Source: DATEPR01 sp036503065
GTDB lineage: Bacteria; Actinomycetota; Actinomycetes; Mycobacteriales; Pseudonocardiaceae
NCBI GenBank assembly: GCA_036503065.1
Contig: DASXXM010000551.1
Location: 1-28,800 of the forward strand
Direction: 5' to 3'
Length of the DNA: 28,800 nt
Positions 8,701 through 13,669 of the stretch are shown here, one piece after another. The notes under the pieces are model-generated. The model was not told the DNA's origin, searched no databases, and was given only the letters and a program-made list of their open reading frames with translations. The position numbers and the translations under genes were made by a program. Positions within the stretch are counted from its first letter, which is position 1. Every line of letters begins with the position of its first letter.

Positions 8701-8810
8701 TCGATGTTGCCGCCCGGCGCCGGAAGTCGTTCCGTCAGGGCAAGACCGCCCGCCCACCAGGATGCGCGGACAGCGGTGCCCGCTTCGGCGGCTCGCGGCG
8801 CGACGTGCAC
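5727..8810 (-). CDS. lanM: Class II lanthionine synthetase LanM
   Basis: This 1027-residue bifunctional enzyme dehydrates Ser/Thr in a precursor and cyclises Cys onto the resulting double bonds. The dehydratase half (about 85-600) keeps the LanM signatures GDSH (266-269), YKPR with Lys289, DFHYEN (364-369) and DVETL (381-385). The C-terminal LanC half (about 640-1015) keeps all three zinc ligands: Cys901 (WCSG) and Cys936-His937 (CHG). It therefore looks fully competent for cyclisation, which is odd beside a cysteine-free precursor. The start is a GTG at 8810 without a clear RBS. The conserved-looking WWAGGLALTERL begins at residue 18, so little if anything is missing; an ATG at 8826 lies in another frame. 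The gene is followed 28 bp later by the precursor candidate, probably in one operon. Confidence 0.92.
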   Translation of the reverse strand: MHVAPRAAEAGTAVRASWWAGGLALTERLPAPGGNIDDRARRRLADWLENPGTDVGLAARGLATDAALALLAESTDALAARTNRPEWTNVLDEALAATGRSRATPQSLPAAPGGSDDTLSLLPALTPFLSAVGDQLDRRAAAHLDRVDVAAVRAAVLARLGRRLAGIAARTLVVELAAARTSDRLRGATTEDRFADFVRNIADGELSAVVGRFPVLGRLLAQAAQHAVTTTDELLDRFAADRAEIVDTLLAGRDPGLLVALEPGAGDSHQGGRAVAVLRFADGAAVIYKPRSVALQAHFADLVTWLNTVVHGLRLSAVRTLPKAGYGWLAFVEHLPCAEVSDVDRFYHRQGALLALLYALDGTDFHYENLIACADQPMLVDVETLYHPTLPPIPLTGPDPAIRALVGSVGRTALLPTMILGEHGALDVSGVGGGQQGTQPNDVVRWQDAGTDRMRLVRRAAPALGRAANRPTLPGHDVDPVDHEAALQAGFRVGYDAIAAHRDDLIPLLARCADDEVRILARHTAVYAELLDESTHPDLLRDGLDRERVFDVLWTDAVDELHLRLVPHELADLWSGDVPMFTTRPGSTDVWTSDGQRLPGLLAESGLAAVTAKLRRMGEVDRHDQDWLIAATLAGRERTADHHSGPSVPEPVRAAPPDPQRLLTLACELADDIVARAVHGDGRANWLGLELLDGKHWTVLPLGAGLADGYCGTALFLAQLGELTGLSRYPELARKAVAPLPRLLDLLAADPELAAEVGCGGFGGLGGLCYALARLSTLLADGDMVRWLAAAVPLVVAADDGRGSGLATGRAGGLAALLAVHAETGMPAALRSALVLADRLAAAWDEPADRRPGLLFGAAGDGWALSRAAAVTGSARYAAAGRTALRHDAGLAAGHHDIGWCSGLAGSVVARIDTEIDNQAVTVLGEHRPLRDTSLCHGELGVAEALIALAARGDEWAAGYRDRGAGLLVGALEQFGPRCGTPRGVPSPGLLTGLAGIGYGLLRLGFADHVPSVLLLAPATPDQCRVG

Positions 8811-8858
8811 GAGTAAACAGTGACATGAGATCGTCCCCGGACAAATGGGTAGCCGCCA

Positions 8859-8922
8859 CCCAGATTCGCGACGACGGAACTAAATTCGGAACGTAATCGG
8901 CCGGTTACGGCGTGAATCTGGG
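8859..8922. promoter_or_regulatory. Nested palindromes between lanM and the divergent regulator
   Basis: The divergent gap (8811-8994) holds an outer perfect 9-bp inverted repeat (CCCAGATTC at 8859-8867, GAATCTGGG at 8914-8922). Inside it is an 18-bp near-palindrome (8892-8909, CGTAA-t-CGGCCG-g-TTACG, one mismatched pair). CGGAAC also occurs twice in direct orientation close by. This is a natural site for control of both lanM and the regulator, perhaps by the regulator itself. Confidence 0.5.
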
Positions 8923-8994
8923 GCCGAACTACCGATGTGACCACCCACCCGCCGGGCAAAGCTGCCTTTACCAACGATGGGCGGTGGTACCACG

Positions 8995-9987
8995 ATGGCG
9001 TTGCCGGATCTCGGCTTCAGCGCGCTGCAGGAGAAGGTCTACCGCACGCTGCTGGCCAACCCGCTGTGCAGCGCGAGTGCCCTCGCCGAACGTTTCGCGG
9101 TGACCGACGCCGAGCTGTCGGGCTGCCTGGCCGGCCTGGTGGATCTCGACGTCGTCCGGCCGGAACCGGCGGCGGCCAGCGGGGTCGCGGTGCGCGACCC
9201 GTCCGTCGCGCTCGCCCAACTCGTCGAGCGCATCCAGGACGACCTGTTCGAGCGCCGCCGCCGCACCGCCGACACCCGCGCCGAGTTCGACAGCCTGATC
9301 GCGGCCCATCGCAGGGGCCAGGGCGTGCCGAGCGCCGCGGCCGACACCGGGATCGAGCTCGTCGCGGACCTCGACCAGGTGCGCGAACGCCTTGACGAGC
9401 TGTCGTTCTTCACCAGCACCAGCGTCTACTCGGTGCAGCCCGGTGCCCGGCACAGCGCCGAGTCGGCCGCCGCCGCCCGGCCACCGGAACTGCGCAGCCT
9501 GCGCCGTGGCGTGGACATCCGGGTCATCTACGACAGCAGCGTCCTGGCCGACGGACGGCGCCGCGCCCAACTCCACGACGCGGCAGCGGGCGGCGTCCGA
9601 ATCCGCCTGAGCGACAACCCGTTACAGCGGTTGATCATCATGGACGAGCGGGTGGCCGTGGTGCCGGTCGATCCGGCCGGCGGCGACTCCGGCGCGCTGA
9701 TCGTGCGCCAGCCCGGCCTGCTCGACGGTTTCGTCCGACTGTTCCACCTGCTGTGGTCGGGCACGACGGAACTGGACGCAGCGCCCGCGGACCCCGACGA
9801 CCTGACCGGCGACGACCGCGCCCTGCTGGCCCTGCTCGCCACGGGCGCCACCGACGAGGCGGCCGCCCGCGAGTTCGGCATCTCGGAGCGCCAGGTGCGC
9901 CGCAGGGTGGCCGTCCTGATGCGCCGACTGGCGGCACGCAGCCGATTCGAAGCAGGCGTACTCGCCGTCCGCAAGGGTTGGATCTGA
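8995..9987 (+). CDS. TrmB-like/C-terminal HTH regulator paired with a short peptide
   Basis: This 330-residue protein has an N-terminal TrmB-like winged-helix region (about 5-65, LGFSALQEKVYRTLLANP), a helical linker (65-105), and a middle domain (about 115-258) resembling the PLD-like sensor fold of TrmB-type regulators. The C-terminal helix-turn-helix (about 270-325, ATDEAAAREFGISERQVRRR) is of the LuxR/NarL kind. Two DNA-binding ends around a sensor domain suggest a ligand-responsive transcription factor. An ATG at 8977 is in frame, but 8995 starts right at the conserved-looking MALPDLGFS and follows GGTGG at about 8 bases. It is divergent from lanM and 17 bp upstream of a 40-residue peptide gene, so it probably regulates the lanthipeptide locus or responds to that peptide. 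The role is inferred. Confidence 0.8.
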   Translation: MALPDLGFSALQEKVYRTLLANPLCSASALAERFAVTDAELSGCLAGLVDLDVVRPEPAAASGVAVRDPSVALAQLVERIQDDLFERRRRTADTRAEFDSLIAAHRRGQGVPSAAADTGIELVADLDQVRERLDELSFFTSTSVYSVQPGARHSAESAAAARPPELRSLRRGVDIRVIYDSSVLADGRRRAQLHDAAAGGVRIRLSDNPLQRLIIMDERVAVVPVDPAGGDSGALIVRQPGLLDGFVRLFHLLWSGTTELDAAPADPDDLTGDDRALLALLATGATDEAAAREFGISERQVRRRVAVLMRRLAARSRFEAGVLAVRKGWI

Positions 9988-10004
9988 CGAACGGAGTGTC
10001 CACA

Positions 10005-10127
10005 ATGGCCAGCACCGCGACCGTGCGCCCCACCCGCACCCGGCAACGCGCCACCACCGCCCGCCCACCGGCGCAGCCGCCCGCCGACGCCCGACCGGAC
10101 ACCGTCGGTGTCTTCTGCTGGGACTGA
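10005..10127 (+). CDS. 40-residue peptide ending in VGVFCWD, downstream of the regulator
   Basis: A short ORF with a good RBS (GGAG, about 9 bases before the ATG) starts 17 bp after the regulator stop. The N-terminal two thirds is Arg/Thr/Pro/Ala-rich, polar and disordered-looking, with no membrane segment. The last residues, DTVGVFCWD, carry the only Cys (38) and Trp (39), with Thr33 five residues before the Cys. The layout, a low-complexity leader and a short aromatic C-terminal tail, suits a RiPP precursor or a signalling peptide. It is the only cysteine-containing small peptide recognised in this cluster, so it could be a substrate of the neighbouring LanM, or a peptide sensed by the adjacent regulator. 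No known family was recognised. Confidence 0.6.
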   Translation: MASTATVRPTRTRQRATTARPPAQPPADARPDTVGVFCWD

Positions 10128-10156
10128 GTTTCCAGGTTCCTCAGGCGACGCCGGTC

Positions 10157-10816
10157 CTACGCGGTCCGGGCACCCGTGTCGTAGAGCCGGTGGTACGTCC
10201 GCCGGTAGATGCCCTTGCCGAACACGTGCCAGAACAAGCGGACCGGCGGCGGCAGTAGCCCCAGGAACGCCCTGCGCTCGTCGTCGGTCGTCTCCTGCAG
10301 TGCCAGGCCGAGGTACACGAAGACCGTGCTGTTCTTCGGCAGGGAGTCCACACCACGCTCGCCGAGCGCCTGCCACTCGGCCGGTGTCACGTGTTCGGCG
10401 ACCAGCGGCAGGATCTCGGCCTCCTCCTGCGCGAGGTGCTCGTCCAGCAGCGCGGACGCCTCGACGAAGACACCGGCCAGTTCGCGACCCGCGACCGCGT
10501 CGCCCGTGAGCCGCCACCCCGGCAACAGGTCCTCGATCCGGTCGATGAGCACGGCCAGCTGCTTGTGTTGGGATTCCATGCGGTGCACCAGTTCGGTGTG
10601 CAGCGTGACCCTGGGCAGCAGGACCGGCCACAGTAGATCGTCCTCGCCGGCATGGTGGTGGTGCAGGCCGATGACCATGCCGGCCAGATGCCGCCCGACC
10701 AGCTCGGCGCGCGCCCGGTCACCCGCCCGGACCGACCCGACCAGGCCGGCCGCCTCCCGGAACTCCCGCCGGAACGACCGGTGGACGACCACCATCTCCC
10801 ACGTATCGACCGCCAT
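10157..10816 (-). CDS. Hemerythrin HHE-domain protein
   Basis: This 219-residue protein is rich in helix and in well-spaced His/Glu residues. They include HRSFRREF near the start, GLHHHHAGEDDLLWP, HRMESQHKQL and LLDEHLAQEEAEILPL. This is the pattern of hemerythrin-like HHE cation-binding proteins, which hold a di-iron site and act in oxygen, NO or iron handling. A variable tail (YLGLALQETTDDERRAFL to the end) is common in actinobacterial members. The ATG at 10816 follows a strong RBS (AGGGGG); longer upstream frames would read through the promoter region and are unlikely. It is divergent from the sigma factor gene and shares its 110-bp promoter region, which suggests common stress control. 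Confidence 0.85.
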   Translation of the reverse strand: MAVDTWEMVVVHRSFRREFREAAGLVGSVRAGDRARAELVGRHLAGMVIGLHHHHAGEDDLLWPVLLPRVTLHTELVHRMESQHKQLAVLIDRIEDLLPGWRLTGDAVAGRELAGVFVEASALLDEHLAQEEAEILPLVAEHVTPAEWQALGERGVDSLPKNSTVFVYLGLALQETTDDERRAFLGLLPPPVRLFWHVFGKGIYRRTYHRLYDTGARTA

Positions 10817-10877
10817 GTTTCCCCCTGTCTCCGTGGCTTCGGAGTCTGCTGTCGGTGCGCCCGTTTTGGCTAACGTC

Positions 10878-10894
10878 GTTCCGGACAGCGGAAC
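10878..10894. promoter_or_regulatory. GTTCCG-N5-CGGAAC palindrome in the divergent hemerythrin/sigma promoter
   Basis: A perfect 6-bp inverted repeat with a 5-base centre. Each arm carries GGAAC, the typical -35 core of ECF sigma factors, one on each strand. It could serve divergent ECF-type promoters (sigma autoregulation) or be a repressor site. On the sigma side, TATGGT (10915-10920) lies 7 bases before the ATG, so the transcript could be leaderless. Confidence 0.5.
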
Positions 10895-10926
10895 GAACTG
10901 TCGTGGTTTGTGTTTATGGTCATCCA

Positions 10927-11838
10927 ATGACGGGGAGGGAATTCGAACGCCGCAGTGATCCTTACCGGCACGAACTGCTTGCGCACTGCTACCGGCTGCT
11001 CGGGTCGACCCACGAGGCGGAAACCCTGCTGTGGGAGGCACTCCACCGGGCATGGCACGCCTATCCCCGGTTCGACGACCGGCGTGCGGCCATGCGCACG
11101 TGGCTGTACGGCATCGCGACCACGACGTGCCTGGAAACGCCGACCGCCCGCCGTCACCTGCCGTCCGGGCGCAGCGACCCGAGCGACGATCCGGACCAGA
11201 CCCTGGTGCTCGGCGACGATGTCCGCTGGCTGGAACCGTTCCCGGACCCGACCCCGCGCGGTGATCTGAGACTCGCCTTCGTGGCCGCGCTGCAACTCCT
11301 GCCGTCGCACCAGCGGGCCGTCCTACTGCTGCACGACATCGCGAGCCTGAGCGCGGCCGAGGTCGCCGACGCGCTGGACAGCACGGCGAGCGCGGTCAAC
11401 AGCACCCGTCGACGCGCCAGGGCACGCATGGCCGAACTCGCCCCGGCGCCGCACCCGCCCGCCGCCGACCCGACGGCACTGCTCGACCGCTACATCACCG
11501 CGTTCGAGCACGCGGACGCCGCGGCGCTGGGTCGCCTGGTGACCGACGACATCGTCCTGGAGCTGCCGCCGTACCGGACCTGGTTCGCCGGCCGCGACCA
11601 CGTGGTCCGATTCCTGACCACGCACGGCACCGGCCGGCGCCTGATCCCGACAGCGGCCAACGGCCAGCCGGCCGTCGCGATCTACGCGCGTGGTCCGGAC
11701 CACGAATACCACGCGCACGCCATCGCGGTATTCACCATGGCGCGCAACGGCATCAGCCACGCCGTCGAGTGTGCGGACCCGACCCTGTTCGCGCCGTTCG
11801 GGCTCCCGCTCTCCATAGGACAGGCCCAGGTCGGCTGA
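10927..11838 (+). CDS. ECF sigma factor of the SigG type with SnoaL-like C-terminal domain
   Basis: This 303-residue protein has sigma region 2 (about 10-65; RHELLAHCYRLLGSTHEAE, then MRTWLYGIATTTCLE) and the family hallmark WLEPFPD near residue 100. Region 4 follows (about 115-170; LPSHQRAVLLLHDIASLSAA, then NSTRRRARARM). A C-terminal SnoaL/NTF2-like domain (about 178-295) ends the protein. This layout belongs to the SigG-like (TIGR02960) ECF group, in which the C-terminal domain rather than a separate anti-sigma factor is thought to control activity; no anti-sigma gene is adjacent. The ATG at 10927 lacks an RBS but lies 7 bases after a -10-like TATGGT, consistent with leaderless translation. 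Its last codons are inside a terminator hairpin. Target genes are unknown; the divergent hemerythrin gene is a plausible one. Confidence 0.9.
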   Translation: MTGREFERRSDPYRHELLAHCYRLLGSTHEAETLLWEALHRAWHAYPRFDDRRAAMRTWLYGIATTTCLETPTARRHLPSGRSDPSDDPDQTLVLGDDVRWLEPFPDPTPRGDLRLAFVAALQLLPSHQRAVLLLHDIASLSAAEVADALDSTASAVNSTRRRARARMAELAPAPHPPAADPTALLDRYITAFEHADAAALGRLVTDDIVLELPPYRTWFAGRDHVVRFLTTHGTGRRLIPTAANGQPAVAIYARGPDHEYHAHAIAVFTMARNGISHAVECADPTLFAPFGLPLSIGQAQVG

Positions 11839-11850
11839 CCTGGGCCTGTC
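11819..11850. terminator. Perfect 14-bp stem-loop terminator between convergent genes
   Basis: GACAGGCCCAGGTC and its exact complement flank a GGCT loop. The stem overlaps the sigma stop codon (11836-11838) and faces the convergent minus-strand gene ending at 11872. There is no T-run, as is common for high-GC terminators; it can act in both directions. Confidence 0.85.
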
Positions 11851-11871
11851 GCTGGATGGTGGCGGTGTTGA

Positions 11872-13656
11872 TCAGGGCGTGTTGAGGACCTGTCGTCCGG
11901 CGTTGGCCAGCAGCACTGCGAACGACGACTGGGCGGATGTCGTGGCAGGCCCGGGGGCATCCCGTACCGCCCATCGGACCTGGCCGGTCGCGTCGATGAC
12001 GAAGACGACCTCGCTGTGCACCATCATTCCCGCCATCATGTTGGGCGAGATCTTCTCGTAGGTGCTCCACGCCTGCGCGAGATCGGCAGGCTGTCCGGTC
12101 AGGAACTGCCAGTTCTGCACCGAGAAAAGGCCCTGGCTGCGGTCGAACGCCCGGAGGAACACCGCGCGCGAGTGCATCGTGGTGGCGGCGATCGCCACGA
12201 GTTCCACCCGGCCGCCGTCCGCGCCGAGCAGGGTCCTGGCCGCATGCAGTTGCTGCGCGATCTGCGGGCAGCCGACGCAGACCGGGTCCAGGAAGGTCAG
12301 CAGCACCACCTTGCCGCGCAACGAGGCGAGGCTGACCGGTTGGCCGGTCTCGGCGCTGGTGAGCTGGAAGTCCGGTGCCGGGACGTCCAGCCGCACCGGC
12401 ACGCCCGCGATGGCCTGCGCGATGATCGGGTCCGCGTTGCGATCCGCCGTGGCCGCGGCCATCGGGGCCGCGCCAAGGACGATGACGGCGACCGCGCCCA
12501 GCGCGACCAGCCCCTGCGGGTTCGCCACCCCGGCCAACGCTTGGCGCAGCACCGTGCGGCGTGGTGCCGGGACCGGGCTTTCGTCGGCCGCCGTCACCGT
12601 CGCTCGTTCGACGACAGCGAGGTAGCCGCCCCACAGCAGCAGCGTCCAGGGGATCATGCTGTTCGGATCGGTGCCAAGGCCGCCGGGAAAGCCGAGGTCC
12701 TGCACCAACACCCAGACCGTCAGGCAGAACACCGTCGCGACCGGCACCGCGACGCGCAGTAGCCGCTGCCGGCCGCTGATGAACACCGCGCCGAGCGCGG
12801 TGAGCGCGATGACCACGACGAGGTTCACCGCGAACGCGTTGGTGCTGGTGAACGTCGCGAAGGCGGCCAGCATGGTCGCCTGGGCATGTGGCTGGGTGAC
12901 GTTGGCCATCGACGAGACCATGTTGGTCAGCGTCCCGTCGCCGTGCCAGAAGCCGTTGACCGGCAACGCTTGCAGCAGCGCCATCCCAAGCCAGAACACA
13001 CCGGCCCCGGCCAGCAGCAGCCTGCCGAGCCGTTGCCCGGCCCAGGCCCGCAGCGGCAGCGCGATCAGTGCCCCGGCCACCACGTAGAGGATGACCGCGC
13101 CGGGCGCACCGGACAGCCAGGTCAGCCCCGGCGCGAAGACCCCGCCGAACGCCTCGCCGAACACCCAGACGACCAGCCCCCACCCGACGCTGGCGAGGCC
13201 CGCCAGTCGCGACGACCAGCCGGTCGCCGATGCGATCAGCCACACGCCGATCCCGATCTGGATCCACACCGCCGCCGCGGCGGCCTGCACCGGATGGTAG
13301 GTCCAGATCGTGCCGCCGAAGTTGACCACGTTCTGCACCCAGCCCGGCGATGCCGACGCGACCGGCTCGATGACCTGCGACGACAGGCCGCCTGCCATCC
13401 TGGGCTGCGCCTGCAGCAGCCCGTCGAAGATCCACAGCACGCCGAACACGATGCGCAGGAACTTCCGCGCGCGCGGCTCGGGAGCCGAAGCGCCGGGCCG
13501 CGAGTTCGCGGCCCAGCGCTTCCGTAGCAGCCCGTAGACAACCGCCAGCACCACCACGATCGCGGCGACGATGAACAGCTGGTGCAGCAGGGCGGACCAG
13601 AACGCGGCGACCAATGCCGGGTTCGTCGCGTTCAGTCCAGAGTCCATGCCAGGCAT
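11872..13656 (-). CDS. Polytopic membrane protein fused to a Sco/redoxin-like domain
   Basis: In this 594-residue protein the first ~400 residues hold many hydrophobic segments (for example 15-45, 65-85, 125-145, 155-170, 185-200, 213-232, 275-293, 302-320, 385-400). The rest (about 420-590) is a thioredoxin-fold domain close to Sco1/SenC copper chaperones: VPAPDFQL, LASLRGKVVLLTFLDPVC, then C460-V-G-C463, and His547 in VHSEVVFVID. Sco proteins bind copper with two Cys and this His; here the spacing is CxxC rather than the usual CxxxC. A Met-rich NMMAGMMVH precedes the His. The start has an AAAGG RBS and lies 13 bp after the multicopper oxidase stop, so the two are one operon. Likely role: copper delivery or thiol maintenance for the exported oxidase. 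The identity of the membrane half is uncertain. Confidence 0.8.
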   Translation of the reverse strand: MPGMDSGLNATNPALVAAFWSALLHQLFIVAAIVVVLAVVYGLLRKRWAANSRPGASAPEPRARKFLRIVFGVLWIFDGLLQAQPRMAGGLSSQVIEPVASASPGWVQNVVNFGGTIWTYHPVQAAAAAVWIQIGIGVWLIASATGWSSRLAGLASVGWGLVVWVFGEAFGGVFAPGLTWLSGAPGAVILYVVAGALIALPLRAWAGQRLGRLLLAGAGVFWLGMALLQALPVNGFWHGDGTLTNMVSSMANVTQPHAQATMLAAFATFTSTNAFAVNLVVVIALTALGAVFISGRQRLLRVAVPVATVFCLTVWVLVQDLGFPGGLGTDPNSMIPWTLLLWGGYLAVVERATVTAADESPVPAPRRTVLRQALAGVANPQGLVALGAVAVIVLGAAPMAAATADRNADPIIAQAIAGVPVRLDVPAPDFQLTSAETGQPVSLASLRGKVVLLTFLDPVCVGCPQIAQQLHAARTLLGADGGRVELVAIAATTMHSRAVFLRAFDRSQGLFSVQNWQFLTGQPADLAQAWSTYEKISPNMMAGMMVHSEVVFVIDATGQVRWAVRDAPGPATTSAQSSFAVLLANAGRQVLNTP

Positions 13657-13669
13657 GCGATGTGCCTTT

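Noticed and set aside
7362..8816. 484-codon plus-strand frame opposite lanM
   Set aside because: Shadow of lanM; composition is antisense-like and no family features are present.
8263..8859. Alternative N-terminal frame of lanM beginning at an ATG (8826 or 8859)
   Set aside because: After a few residues it turns into Arg/Gly-rich shadow sequence. The conserved WWAGGLALTERL lies in the GTG-started frame, although a frameshift very near the start cannot be excluded.
10816..11053. 79-residue N-terminal extension of the hemerythrin-like protein
   Set aside because: It would run through the divergent promoter and the start of the sigma gene; the ATG at 10816 has a strong RBS.
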